In this document: positions 32,590 through 45,553 of the stretch, in pieces
Layout: each line of letters opens with the position of its first letter
How positions within the stretch are numbered: the first letter of the stretch is position 1
Source: Naematelia aurantialba
Lineage: Eukaryota > Basidiomycota > Tremellomycetes > Tremellales > Naemateliaceae
Length of the DNA: 64,000 bases
Direction of reading: 5' to 3'
Assembly (NCBI GenBank): GCA_021527695.1
Contig: JAKFAO010000006.1
Span: forward strand, 682,001-746,000
Program-made: the position numbers and the translations under genes
The notes under the pieces: model-generated
Database searches by the model: none
Told to the model about the DNA's origin: nothing
What the model saw: only the letters and a program-made list of their open reading frames with translations

Positions 32590-33683
32590 GCTTTGCATGC
32601 TTGCCGTCTTTCGTCACCCGTCACCCATGGTCCGTGTTGCATCGTTGTGTCTTGTTCCGATCATGGCTGCGCGCCGGACGTCATCTTGTGCATTGTATTC
32701 CATGCAGAAACAAATGACAATGCATCGTTCGTCCTTGCACTCTAAAGCCAAGAGTCTGATGGGGGTCTCATCGCTCCATTGTAAACGTGCTGCTCCCTGC
32801 CCGATTTGTGCTCTGTCCTCCTCTCCCCCTCCGTCCCCGTCTCTGCCTTGGGTCTTGTGTCTATCTCCAGGCGCTTGGCTCTAGGGTCCTCGGTGTTGTG
32901 ACCCTCTCGTCTCGGGCCGCGTCTTCGACGTCTCGCTGCTCGTCTGAGCTGAGCCAGAGTGGGCTTGGCCGCTGCACGTGAGTCTGCTGTGGCGAACAGC
33001 GAGCGGCTCCAAACCCACCACATCCCATGACTCAGACCCAGGATGCAGGTGCACGGGCGACACAGCGTCTATCGCGCTGCCGGTCGCCGTCTCAGTCGCC
33101 CGTGCCTCTGGGGCCGGGCGGCAGTTTTTGCTTCCAGAGCTCCCGTCGCCCTGCAGAGGTCACGGGCGCGTCTCGCCAGGGACCCGACCCGGGCAAGAGG
33201 AAGCGGTACAACAGGGCAGATTGCAGGTAAGCAGAGAGATAGGAAGGAAGACTTTAAACCTTGTTCGGGATGGCTTCTTGTGTATGCGCTACGGCGAGAG
33301 TCTATGCTGAGCGCTGGGGCTACGCCGGGAGACTAGAGACTACAGGGGCTAGGGGCCGTGCCGGACATTACGCTACTGCAGGACTGTTGAAACTCTATTC
33401 GGAAGACCCAAGTTGCCTCATCCGGGCCCCTAAGACCCCCCCCCTCTCCCGTCCCTGGCGGGCCGCTGCCGCGAGCCCCTTGGGCAAGCCATTACGGATG
33501 GACCTATTAAGCTTAGCAGCAATCGATGGATGCAAGCAAGCAGGCAATTTGTTTCACCCGCCCATTCGGCAGATACCAGATACTCACCTGGGACAAGGGA
33601 TCTACCGTGGCGCGCCCTGTATCGGGTATAGCCTCTAGTGGTAGCGCCCCGATCGACGTCGCTCCCTTCGTCTCTGGTATCGT

Positions 33684-33817
33684 CTCGATCAGCGTCGCTC
33701 TGTCCGCCGCCTCTGCTACGCTGCGGCCTGTCGCTCTGTCGGCGTCGCCTCGACCAGCGTCGCTCTGTCCGCCTCTGCTATTGCTGCGGCCTGTCGCGCT
33801 GTCGGCGTCGCCTCGAC
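33684..33817 (+). repeat. About two copies of a 63-bp unit
   Basis: The block containing GCGTCGCTCTGTCCGCC and GCTGCGGCCTGTCGC recurs with a spacing of 63 bp (second GCTGCGGCCTG at 33783). One 3-nt deletion and a few substitutions separate the copies. Confidence 0.75.
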
Positions 33818-33819
33818 GC

Positions 33820-33890
33820 TTATCGCTCTAGCAGCAGACTCGGCCGGATCGTATCTTATCGCTCTAGCTGCAGAACTCGGCCGGATCCTC
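33820..33890 (+). repeat. Two 36-bp direct repeats
   Basis: TTATCGCTCTAGC.GCAGA followed by CTCGGCCGGATC occurs at 33820-33855 and again at 33856-33890 with about three differences. Confidence 0.8.
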
Positions 33891-34191
33891 TCTTTCCGCG
33901 TTAGTGCATCCTCGTAGACATTGATCGGCGCCAGCGCGCTAGAGCGCTGCGGCGCAGATGAACGTGAATGTGATCAATGTGGCTAGTGACAAGAAAGGCA
34001 AGCGCAAGAGACACGTGCGAAAACACGCTAGAACGAGGAGGGCAGCATGAGCAGTAATGGCAGCCAGGCTAAGGCTAGAGATCAAGAGGCGATGACAAGC
34101 CAGGCAATGGCCAGAGACAGTGGAGCTAGAGCAGCAACCGTACAAGTGGAGACAGAGCTAGAGTAGTTATGCGAAGAGGCGAAGAAGTGGG

Positions 34192-34262
34192 GCGGAGAGT
34201 GAGGCGGAGAGTGAGGCGGAGAGTGGGGCGAAGCAGGGGGCGAAGCAGGGGGCGAAGCAGTG
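34192..34262 (+). repeat. Two adjacent 12-bp arrays
   Basis: Three copies of GAGTGAGGCGGA-type units followed directly by three copies of GGGGGCGAAGCA-type units. Confidence 0.8.
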
Positions 34263-35065
34263 GAGCAAGGCACGAGGCAAGAGGAAAGAGAAAAGAGGTA
34301 AGAGGAAAGAGGAACGAGGCAAGAGGCAAGAGCAGAACGCTGAAATGACCGCGACGAAGAGCGCCACGCTCCAACAACCTCCCCGCGGGGCTGGACGCAC
34401 CACGGGTCGCCCCGCACCGTAGCGGCCGTACAGACCAGAGCACAAGTACGCAGAGATCACCGTGGGGATCGGTCGGTGCAGTCAGCGGTACGGGGAACAG
34501 TGTTATCGTCCCGGCAATGGCATCGATGTCAGTACCGCACAGCGTACGCAGAGCATCTTCGCCTCGGAGATACCGCGGCAGAGGCAAGGAGGCAAGGAGG
34601 CACTGGAGGCACTGGCCTACGGGACTACTTGCTCTGCCACGTCTCGGACCATCTGCGACGGTCTCGGTCTGCTTCCAGCCGCTTTTACAGGAATCAGGAC
34701 TCAGGAATCAGGACTCAGGAACGCTGAACACTTGGCATTTGGCACTTTGCACTTCACCTCCGCTCGCAACACGCTGCAAAGACCACACAGCACAAGACTC
34801 TACCTCGCAAGACTGCAAAGATGCACACGGCACAGGGCTCTAAACCAACAAACTGCGAAGACCACACGGGCACACGCCCCTCCACTTCCCAGGCTTCTAC
34901 GTCCACTCCATGCTCTCGAGATCCTATCCATTGCTCTTCTCTCCTGCATCGCATACGCAACAAAAACTCTATCGCTGCATTATCTCATCCCTCTCCTGCA
35001 CCCGCCATCGTACGTATCGTGCACATACGCTCGCTCCACAAATCTGTAAGGAGACGCGCACTTCA

Positions 35066-38000
35066 TTAAAACTGCAAGGCAGTCAGATTCCATCCCTCCT
35101 GCCCTGACATTCGTGGATCAACGGTCCCCAACTCACCTTTGACAAGTCCCGCCCAAAGATACCCCGCTTCACCCAGTCGAGCATCAACAGCAGCCGTGTC
35201 CGCATCGACGTCTGCTCTGACCAGTAGATCCTGCGAGGACATTAGTTTCGATACTCGCCCCCATCTGCGACTACCAATAAGACTGCCACTCACGAACGCC
35301 ATGCATACATGGCCAGTAGTCCACCGGCCAACGACCAGCCCTCGTAGTCAAACACCGCTCTGTGTTGTCAGTTCACGCTGCTCGAGAGAGCAAGAGAAGG
35401 ATGCGTGCGAAGGAGGGAGAGGCGAGAAGAGTGCGCGAGAGAGAGGGAGAGGAGAGGAGAGGGCAGAGGGTAGAGGGAGGGCAGAGAGAACAGGAGAGGA
35501 CAGAGGGCAGATTGAGAGAAACAGAGTGTCGTCGCATGGCTGGCGAAGCTCACGAGTTGCCGATATATGCCAACGAGCCTAGATGCCGATACCTGAATGG
35601 CTCGTAGTACATTTCGTCGTCCAGATCCGGCATATCGTTCGCCTTGAGCACCTTGTACTGCTTGGACAGCTTGGTGAGCATCCCACCGAGGTATTTGCCC
35701 TGTTGAGCTGCGACCTGCGCTGTCTGCGAACATCTGTCAGCAAGTGTATGGTGTTGGCGGATGGCCCCCGACGACGACGACGACGACGACGACGACAATA
35801 ACAACAACAACGTACAGCAGGGTACGAGGTGACTTTTGAACTGAGATTTTGCAGCAGTTCGGCGCATTCGTTCAATGACAGCCTTTGGTCGTGGTCCTTG
35901 TCGTACTGATCGAAAATGTCCCGCCTGGCAATGTCACGATCAGCCCCACGCGCAAACTATCAAAGACGCCACAAAGACCTCGCGTCTGAATCTCACATTT
36001 TGCCAATGTGTTTGCCGGTGAGAGGGTACTTCTTCTTGATGGCCGCCGCCATGCCCTGCCACTCGTCGTAGTCGCTAAACGCACGTAAGCGCCGCCGCCA
36101 CCACACACATCACCATCTGCTCACATCGTGCCGTCCTTGTCCTTGTCGTGCGCATCCCATAACGTCATCAAGTCATTTATCAAATTCGTGTGCACCTGTC
36201 CCATCAGCCAAGCACTGACACGCTCCGCAACTGGTCTCACAGTCGCCGCGTCACCCATAGCGTAGACGGTCCCCTTTGGCGCGCCTTCGACCCGAAGATA
36301 ACTGTCCACCTGGACCGCCTTGGAGTGGTACTGATTTGGCAGCGTCTCCACGAGCCGCTTCGTGAATGGTTGCATAGCTAAATTGATTCAGTGATGCTTC
36401 AACCGAGGCGCACGAAAGGCGCGACTCACCGATACCCGTCGACCAGAGGGTGAAACCCGAGTCGAGCTCGAGGATTGTGGGCTTTGCATCCTTGTCATTT
36501 GGGTCTTTGGTGGACACAATGACCTTGTCCTGCGTAACCTCGTTGACTCTGTGGGGTGGCGTCAGACACATCCATCCACTGATTTATGGAGACGTACCGA
36601 GCATTGGTGACTAGCCGCACTTGGTTTCGGGCGAATCGCTTTTCGGCGTACTGCGAGATCTTCTCCGAGTACGTGTTCAAGATATGATCGCGACTCTGCA
36701 CGACCGTCACTGAGACCTCGCTTTCAAGGGCGCGTGGGTACTGTGCGGATCAGCTATCGGAGTGATGTGGCCTGGCAGAGGTCAGATAGGCGAGCTGACA
36801 TATTTGAGCACGTCCTCTGCCATCATGTCGACGAGCTCAGCAGCGAACTCGACACCCGTCGGCCCGCCGCCACAAACGACAAAGGACAACAGTCGCTTGC
36901 GCTCTTCTGGCGTCGTCGTCGGCAGAGAGGCGAGCTCGAGATTGGCTATTGCGTTTCAGCAAACAGAGCAACCAAACACACTCAACAGAAAAACGTACTC
37001 ATGATCCTCCGGCGGATGGCTTGGGCATCCGGCACTGTCTTGAGCTGGAAACAGTGCTCGAGACCCTTGACCCCGTGATCGTTCGACGTCGAGCCAACAG
37101 CTATGATGAGCTTGTCGTCTGCCCGGGTCAGCTTAAGCCAGAATTGAAAGGGGTCTTCAGGACTTGCAAGGAACGTAACACCTCGTGGTGCCGTCACCCT
37201 GATCTTTGGGCACCTCCACCTCGACGAGGCGCTCGCTCATGTCAAGATCGACGGCTGCGCCGAGCAAAAAGTGGCCTCTCACTCGCGCGATGAGCTTGCG
37301 CAGCGGCTCGACAAGCGACCGCGCCTCGACGGTGCCAACGCATGCGGAGGGGAGTAGGGGGGTGAAGGCAAAGTACGTCGAAGGGGATATCAGGGTGACA
37401 TTGTACGCGTCTGCCGGAATCGACTGGATCACCGCAATGGCCTGCGCACAGGCATCAGCATGCTCCCAGACGAATCATGCGCACAGGCATCAGCATGGTC
37501 CCCGACGATTCAAGCTCTAGGAGTGTGCGAGAAGCAACGATACAACATGAATGGACTTACGCCCCAGCCGCCGCCGACGATGACCAGCCTGGGCTTATCC
37601 TTCATGGCCTTCTTCTCGTCCTGCTCGCTGTCGAGGTTGACCTCCAGGATGGGCAAGTTTTTCTTTCCCCCCGTCCGGGGGTGCAGGCTGAGCGGGTTCG
37701 CCGGCACTCGGTCGACATGCCGCTCAGAATACGTAAACGCGTCGTGTAGCAAGATCGCACCGGTCAACACGCTCAGCCCCACAATCGTCGACAGGAACAG
37801 GCGGATGATGATCGTAGTGAAGGGGTACCGGCTGGCGAACTCGGAGGACGGAATGGAGCGGACATGGAATCCCCTGCGCGAGGCACGCGCGACATCGACA
37901 TTGACACCGCCCTTGACGGTGTTGGCCGTGCTCCAAAGACCAAAACCAAGGCCGCGAGAGGTCGACACCGACGAGAGAAAGGGAGATGCGGAAGTAGAGG

Positions 38001-38187
38001 TTCGGGTCAAACTTCGAACCGAGGTCGACCGAAAAGCGCTCGAGGTAAAGGCTGCTGCTGAGCGTGGAGGAACCAGGTTCAGGTGGAGCCGTGCGAGGGA
38101 GGTCGAAGGAAAACTAGCAAGCAATGGCGGAGAGACACGAGTCGAGAGTGGGCAGACGGAGATAAGTCGCCCTCGAATCATCATCAT
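35066..38187 (-). CDS. NDE1: External alternative NADH dehydrogenase with two EF hands
   Basis: Thirteen exons (37561-38187, 37180-37441, 36999-37118, 36800-36945, 36598-36740, 36430-36548, 36125-36377, 35997-36074, 35816-35924, 35554-35723, 35294-35359, 35137-35230, 35066-35071) give 730 aa. A basic mitochondrial presequence and a span (IIIRLFLSTIVGLSVLTGAI) precede two Rossmann folds: LVIVGGGWGA (FAD) and FVVCGGGPTGVEFAAEL (NADH). YDKLIIAVGS and VYAMGDAA complete the NDH-2 pattern. Two EF-hand loops follow: DKDKDGTIDYDE (550-561, split by an intron) and DKDHDQRLSLNE (591-602, Gln where Gly is usual). The C-terminus LDWVKRGIFGRDLSKF is the membrane-anchoring tail. The enzyme oxidises cytosolic NADH at the outer face of the inner membrane without pumping protons; EF hands imply calcium control. 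The last coding exon is 6 nt. Confidence 0.95.
35763..35812 (+). repeat. (GAC)n/(AAC)n triplet run in an NDE1 intron
   Basis: About nine GAC triplets followed by AAT and about four AAC triplets, between NDE1 exons 9 and 10. Confidence 0.9.
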
Positions 38188-38537
38188 GTCGCGTCGTCAC
38201 GTTGACCCTTTAGATGACCAGATTGCCCGCTTGGTGCAGAGCAGCCAGACTGTCTGTGACGCTGGGCCAGCAGAGTCAGATCCTGCAGTCAGTAGAGATG
38301 GACAGATCACAAAGACACAGACAAAAGAATGTTCACTCGCAGAGAGTCACTGCGTGTGTCACTTTTCAAAACGGGAGGCGACGTCATATCAAAACAAGGC
38401 ACGTGGTGTCCCAACAAAGGTGGCAGAGACTGGCGCCAGGTGTACGATACATGATTATCATAGTCTACATTCGCACAGGATCGAGATACAGGTTTGTACA
38501 GGATCATAGTGTACTTTTTCTGTCCCCTCTTAATGCT
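38188..38537 (-). promoter_or_regulatory. Upstream region of NDE1
   Basis: 350 bp between the NDE1 start and the stop of the MFS gene, both on the minus strand. No element recognised. Confidence 0.4.
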
Positions 38538-40677
38538 CTAAACGGATACGGAAGAATCTTGGATCTTTTCCTCTTCCCGCGCCTTGGCCGCCTCACTACC
38601 TGGGGCCACCTTGCCCGGCCGGAACAGCGCCAGGAAAAGGATGAGGTTGAACAAACACCATCCGAATTGGAACCAAAATGATGCCTGGACGTTGGCGTAG
38701 TTCTCAAATGTTCCGGGGTTGATGGTCAATAGACCAGCTTGGCACGAGAGGGCAATCACCGCGCCGAGCTGGAGTGCGACTTGCAGTATAGCCCCAGCCA
38801 CTCCTGAAGCCGAGGGAGGCACAGACGTCATGACCGTGATGCTGAGTTGCGTTAGCTTGATATCATCCTCTTTCGACATATGCAGAACCCCCATGACTTC
38901 AAGGGGTGGGACATGAAGGGAGATTGAAGTGGGGTGAAATACTCACTTGGTACCGAGGAAGGAGCACATGACGCCGCCGGAACCGATGATGAAGGCTGGG
39001 AAATACCATCGCCAATACTCATTGTTGTGAACGTCGCCAGTCCGGTTGTAGATCATTAGAATATACGCGACCGCGCCGAGCAGCATACCGAGGGCGATAG
39101 GCACACGTGGGTTGCCCAGTTTCTGAAGGAGCGGCGGGATGACCATAGCGGTTCCCAACGCAGCGAGACCCTCGGGCAGCACGCGCACTGCAGCGATGAT
39201 GGGCTTCTCGTTAAACACAGCGATAAATCTCTGCACGAGGGGCAGCTGGTTGACCTGGACACCGCATCAGCCACAGTGGAGGCTGGTACTAGAGAGGTTG
39301 AGGGTACTTACAGCCCACCAAGGGTAGATGCCGATCGCAAAGATGAGCAACACAGTCATGTTGGGGATTCTCCAGAACGACGGAGGGATGAGGGCATACC
39401 CTTCCGGCAGCTTGTACTCCCAGAAAAAGAATGCGACAAAGATCGGCCAGGAAAGCAGGAACGGGACGAGGAACTTTGCCGTCTTGAAACCGTACGATGC
39501 GCCGAGAGTCAGGCCAAGGATGAGCAGGATGATGCCGAAGAGCATGGACAAGCAGCCAACGAGATCAAGTCGCTTGATCTTCTCACGATTGTCACTGACC
39601 TCCTCAGCGCGGTCGCCCTTGGTCTTGGGCACAAGGGTGAACGCGGCAAACGAGAATGGTACACTGCGAGATTGTAAGTTCAACTTCCTTCCTCGATAAA
39701 CAGTCAAGCAGGCGACACTCACATGACGATCGTGATGAAGCGGAAAAACCAGCGCCACCCGGCCATCTGGCCACCCGCCGTGATGAAACCGAAGAATCCG
39801 CCAATGAGCAGACCAGTGACGTTGGCCAAGGCGCCCGAGAGGCCGAAAAGCGTCAAAGCTACTTGCAGCTCTTCGGGCTCAAAGATGGCAAGAATAAGCC
39901 GGAATGCCGAAGGTATCTGTCTCAAGTCAACAATCCTTTCCTGGGACATCTTGACACCGCCAAGTGAAACAAGACACATGGGCGAAAGGCACTCACAGTT
40001 GCCGCACCAAAGATCCCGCTGATTGCACGGAAGACAAAATAGGCGTACTGGTTGGGCATGAACGAGATGATGAGGTTGGTTATGCCCAGCCCCAAGAAGC
40101 CCCATGCGAATACAGGCTTAGCCGAGTACAAGTCGGACACGCGCCCCCAGAAGAGCAAGAAGGATGCAAATGTGACCGAATAGGCCGTGATGATCCACGA
40201 CGATGACTGGTACAAGATGTCGAGCTCGACTGTAATTGCGTCGGTGAATACGAACAGACTGCGATCAAGGTTAGTATCCGTGGGGCTATCTTAAGAGATG
40301 CACTTACCCCGAGTAACTCGCAATGTCGAGATACTGCAACCAGGATCCGTCAGCGCTCTCCATGCAGAACCGTTCACGTGAAGCGGACTCACCTGTGCGA
40401 CACTGAAGATGAAAAGAAGGAACCATTTACGGCCCTGGCTGAGCTTGATCTCAGCTCCAGCTGGACCGTCGTGTATCCGGGCTGCCTCGGCCAAAGGCGC
40501 CGTTGCCGCCTCTTCAGCCTTGAGATACCGTTGACTGGCGGTCAGAGTTAGAGGTAAATCGACTGCCGTCTGTGTTGGCGAAATCGTGCGCGTCCGTGAG
40601 GTCTCTACATTGGAGATAGACGAGACTGCCGTGTCATTGCGAGAAAGCTGCAGGGTGGGTTCTGCAGTAGTCGACAT
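38538..40677 (-). CDS. MFS exporter of the DHA2 (14-span) type
   Basis: Seven exons (40393-40677, 40308-40333, 39997-40258, 39723-39916, 39312-39663, 38947-39254, 38538-38841) give 576 aa. A hydrophilic N-terminus of about 80 residues precedes many membrane spans. LLFWGRVSDLYSAKPVF is the loop 2-3 motif A (GxxxD...G/K), ISGIFGAATIPSAFRL covers TM4, and GALANVTGLLIGGFFG is the drug-antiporter motif C region. The long C-terminal half fits 14 spans. Closest family by pattern is the fungal aminotriazole/multidrug exporter group (DHA2). The substrate cannot be told from sequence. Several introns fall within spans, all in phase. Confidence 0.88.
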
Positions 40678-41389
40678 GGTGTGCGGCTCCGTCGTGGCGG
40701 TGTCAGAGGTGATGTGAAGAGCTGGGTGTCAAGGGCAGATGCGCTGCTTATATACCATACTATTCGGGGATGTGTCGGTGTTTGTCAGACTTTCAGAAAG
40801 GAAGAGTGACAAGCTTCGGCGAAAGACTCGAGACCGAATCAAAGACAGAAAGGCAGGGGGGATCACACAGGTCAGCAAACACCGTGTACAGCATGGGTTC
40901 TGGTCTCGGGCATCATTGCTTGGCTCCCCGGATGAGCGCACCATCAGTAATAGACTACTGGGTAACGGCTTATCAAGCGGCTGCGCCGGCTGGGCCGTGC
41001 TCCCGAAGAAGAGGCTCCCCAGCAGGGTCGGGGAGGAAACGATGCGGGGCAGGCAAGGCGGAGAAGAGGGGATTGGAGAGGGCGGGAAGGGAGCACACGT
41101 CCTCTTCGGCATGACGGTCATCCCCCTTTGAAACAAGCTGCGAAGGACTGGTAAGACGCCTCGGAACCAGATCATGCCCAGATCCGATCAATTTGAGATC
41201 CGGTGTACGACTTCTCGAGATGTCACCACTAGAGCGCATGGCCTCCACCAGGTCGCGGACATGTTCTGAACTCCTCGCCGGGGGAGCGTCGAATCTGACG
41301 CAGTTTTAGTCATCCCATGACTCAGCTCTTGAGAGCACCCGACTTATAATACGTTCCTGCGCCTCCCGGTCAGACTGTGTGACATGCTA
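40678..41389. promoter_or_regulatory. Upstream region of the MFS gene
   Basis: 712 bp between the MFS start and the stop of the NUDT21-like gene, both minus. Short random open frames only; presumably the MFS promoter and the NUDT21 3' UTR. Confidence 0.4.
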
Positions 41390-42490
<1,101 letters not shown>

Positions 42491-42869
42491 CTTTGAAAGA
42501 GAAGTAACACCGTGAATAATTTCCGCGATAAGAGCGCTCAAGAGGGTTCCAAGACGCCGCAATGGTCAGCGTCAAGAGCAAAGTGAATGGATCGAAGAAG
42601 AGAAAGGTAGGAGACAGGGAGATGAAGAAGGAGGAAGGAAGGAAGCAGGAAGAAGAAGGAAGGAAGAAGGAAGAAGGACGAAGGACGAAGGAAGGAAGGA
42701 AGGAAGGAAGAGGGACGAGAAAGGGAAGGTAGAAGGATCGATGGTCATGATACAGTACAGACATCTATGCGAGGTGAGCAGTACATGAGATGTGTTCTCT
42801 AAATACGTTGAAGCAGCCATGCATGTCACCACCCTCTGCCGTCCGCATTGGCACAGGGTATTTCTCGAC
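42491..42869. promoter_or_regulatory. Upstream region of NUDT21 with a long polypurine/polypyrimidine tract
   Basis: At 42591-42736 the plus strand is almost pure A/G (GGAAGGAAGAAGGA-type units), so the NUDT21 coding strand is CT-rich about 100-250 bp before its start. Such tracts are common in fungal core promoters. The tract also separates the gene from the 3' end of the M24 peptidase. Confidence 0.55.
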
Positions 42870-44676
42870 CTATATATCGCCCCATTTACGGACAGGTCCG
42901 CTGAGCCACTCTCCATCAAACCGTCCCTCATCCGTCACCGTGACTGCGAAGCAGTCCTCCAGCCTGACTCCCACCCCGCTCAGCCCTCGCTTCTTTGCCT
43001 CCTCACTACCTCGGGGGATATACACCCCCGGCTCTAGGCTGAATACGTTGCCCTTTCTGAGCTTCTTGGCCCCCAGCATCCCTTGAACAAGATAAGGCGC
43101 TTCGTGGCCTTGCAGCCCGATACCGTGGCCGAGTCGATGCGTGAAGATGCTAAAGTCTGGAGAGGAAGCAGAGCTTCCAGTCACTGCCATATGGTCTTCA
43201 TCTCGGACTCCCAGCATGCGTTCCGAGATCACTGCTCTCGCAGCGACGTCGAGGGAGGCCAATGCAGGAGGTTCAGAGGTGTTGGTCGACGCTAGCAGCT
43301 CGTACGGTGCATATTGAGCTCGACGGACGGTTTCCCAGATCTCGAGGTGCGCTGTTGGTATCTTGGAGCCAGGAAGCGCAAATGTCTGCTCCATCTCAGC
43401 ATCAAACCCGGATGTAATACAGCGAACACGCACCCTGGTGATGTCCGCGACGTAGCCACCCCATTGTCCGCCGACATCGATGAGCACCAAGTCATCTTTA
43501 CCCAGCACGCGGTCCGTGCCGGACCCATGCGGCAGAGCGGCATTCTCTACGAGAGACAGCATCAGTTCAATCTTAGCGGCTAGTCATGTCATGCTCACCT
43601 CCGAAAAGCACGAGGCCCTCGCCGCCGACCAGACCCGTTGCCGCCAGCTCCTTGTGGAGGATATCTCGTGTCTCCGACTCGGTGATACCAATGTACATTC
43701 TCGAACGGGCCATTCGGATCGCATGCAAGGTGAGCTGCATGGTCAGCGCTGCGCTTTGTGGATGCTGAGAGTCTCTCACTTGGTTCGCGCAGCGTAACAG
43801 CCCGATTTCACGCTCGTCTTTTGTCTCACGTATAGCCCAGACTGCTTCTTGCACTTGCTGGACTGCGGCAGCCGAGTCCAAAATCGCACCTCCCGCCAGG
43901 TCGAGAGACTTCGCAGCGTCCTTCAAGCCCGATGCGATGAAGTTGCGAACCTCATCCTCGATTAATATTGTATCTACGCCGACGGTCGCCTGCAGATCGC
44001 GCAAGAGCACCTCGTATGGACTCTCACTCTCCTGCCAGCTCAACCAGCGGACATGTTTCTCCACCTGCTCGGGAAGGGCGATACCGCGGGCGCGTAGTTC
44101 TTCGAATTTGGGAGTGAGAAGGATAACTTGCAGGCCGAGGTCTGCGGCAGAGCTGGGAACGAAGACGGCGAGGAATGGTCGTTCGCTAAGCCACCAGTCT
44201 GTCGAGGAGAAGGCGCCGAGAAAGTATCCTGCTGACGGACCGGGCTCGGCCACATAGATGACTTTTGGTGACCTCGGTGACGCGTCGGCTGCAGAGAGCG
44301 CAGAAGATAAGCGAGCCAGGCGGGCGGTGTAGGTCGACGCGGTGGGCGCTAGAAGGGCGTGACAGCCTGAGACAAACGCCGGGTCCAGCGGTTGAACCGT
44401 AGAGTGGTGCCGATGCCGAAGGAGCGAGGGGAGTTTCGGGACTGAGACGCTTGGCAGAGCGGTGTGACTGACGAACAGTGCTGTGAGAAAGAGCAGCAGA
44501 TAGACAACATGTCGGGCATCCGCACGGTTGCGGTTCGTGGGATTCTCGCCCTGGACAGTGGGAAGCCCTTTAGCACCAGAGGCAGGACTGGGATGGACGA
44601 GACGTACCCGTGCCAGTGGCAGCGGCAGAACGTGACCCTCTATTCTCTCTTTACTGTCCATCACTGCACTGCTCAT
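42870..44676 (-). CDS. Membrane-anchored M24 metallopeptidase (Xaa-Pro type)
   Basis: Exons 43780-44676, 43599-43734, 43434-43546 and 42870-43385 give 553 aa. A short hydrophobic segment VVYLLLFLTALFVS (57-70) after a positive cytosolic head predicts a type II signal anchor. The N-terminal creatinase-like domain is followed by the pita-bread fold with all five metal ligands: Asp368 (LIDVGG), Asp379 (VADITR), His469 (HRLGHGIGLQGHE), Glu500 (SLEPG) and Glu525 (GVRLEDC). Family members remove N-terminal residues before proline or split X-Pro dipeptides with two Mn/Co/Zn ions. Secretory-pathway anchoring is unusual for this family, where most are soluble. The third intron (43386-43433) is 48 nt and lacks an in-frame stop, so retention would add 16 residues. 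Confidence 0.88.
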
Positions 44677-44964
44677 CGTGACCAGAGAAGCCCTAGACGA
44701 CAGTTGAGTGGGTTGCAGACTCGCTCGGCGATAAGCGATAAGCGAAATGCCCGGACGTGCCGTTCTTCTCGGTCGTCCCGATTTCGTCTCTTTGGGTGGT
44801 GCTTCACATTCTGCTCAGCCGTCATATCTCGCAACCTCGCAGGCTACAGGGACACAACCCAGTCGCTTTTGTCTCGAGACGCTCTTTTGTCATTCCTGTA
44901 TTCCTGACCGCCGAGTCGGTCGGTGTGGAGGATGGCCCTTCCGACTTGGGAGGGCCTCGCGTCC

Positions 44965-45553
44965 TCACTGGCACCATCTGGCCCGCAAAGGCGCCCTTCG
45001 GACACACCTTTCGGCTCCTCCGAAGACATGTGGATGTCTCTGCTTATCTGTACTGATTGAACACTTGGTGACTGTCTGCACAGCCGTCAATCCCTCAGCT
45101 TTAGGTCGAGTGGCCGGCACGACCACCACCATGCCCCTCAGGTCCGTGTAGCGGCCGCCGCTGACGAGAGATCCCACTCTCCCCGGATCGAGAATCGACA
45201 CGAGTGGTTCAGAATCCTCATATTGGTCGCTCCAGCTTCCTACATGTGACAAGCGTGCTCTCACGATCACTCGGCTGATACGGGCGTCAGCCCGAAGACA
45301 CGTTGGTGCGCGAATACTCACCTGGGGCGCGTCGACCTTGCGTGATAGCCAGGCGCATAGAAGACACCTCGTCACCTTCAGCACCTCGTCGGTCCCATCA
45401 TTCTGCCGCGGACGGTCCCCATGACCTCTGTTACGCTAAAGAACAAAAGGCCATCAGAACAATACGCGAGGTAACCAGGCCTCACTTCTCTCTAGCTGTG
45501 CCGTTGCTCCCCAGCGCAAGGCCAGCTGAGACAAGGGCGGCTAATATCTCCAT
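44965..45553 (-). CDS. Possible small four-exon gene, doubtful
   Basis: A model with exons 45486-45553, 45385-45435, 45322-45336 and 44965-45274 joins in phase at all three junctions to 147 aa starting MEILAALVSAGLALGSNG. The middle exon is 15 nt, and one donor (GTGCTG) is weak. The segment SWSDQYEDSEPLVSILDP and GGRYTDLRGMVVVVPA looks protein-like, but I recognise no family and the C-terminal 40 residues look random. Either a fast-evolving small protein or chance. Confidence 0.3.

Larger units (their letters stand above)
30155..35065. other. 4.9-kb region without a supportable gene
   Basis: Between the start of the putative regulator and the stop of NDE1. Open frames on both strands are short, overlapping and of random or repeat-derived composition; none has joined exons with a recognisable domain. 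The region contains CT-rich blocks, several minisatellites and short direct repeats. The best explanation is an extended promoter/5' leader of the minus-strand regulator gene, possibly with non-coding transcripts. Confidence 0.5.

Noticed and set aside
34462..35049. Plus-strand frame of 195 aa near the NDE1 3' end
   Set aside because: No recognisable domain, several overlapping frames of similar length, and direct repeats within; more likely chance.
37460..38509. A 349-aa plus-strand frame across the NDE1 start
   Set aside because: It is antisense to the NDE1 presequence exon and includes that gene's promoter; composition is random.
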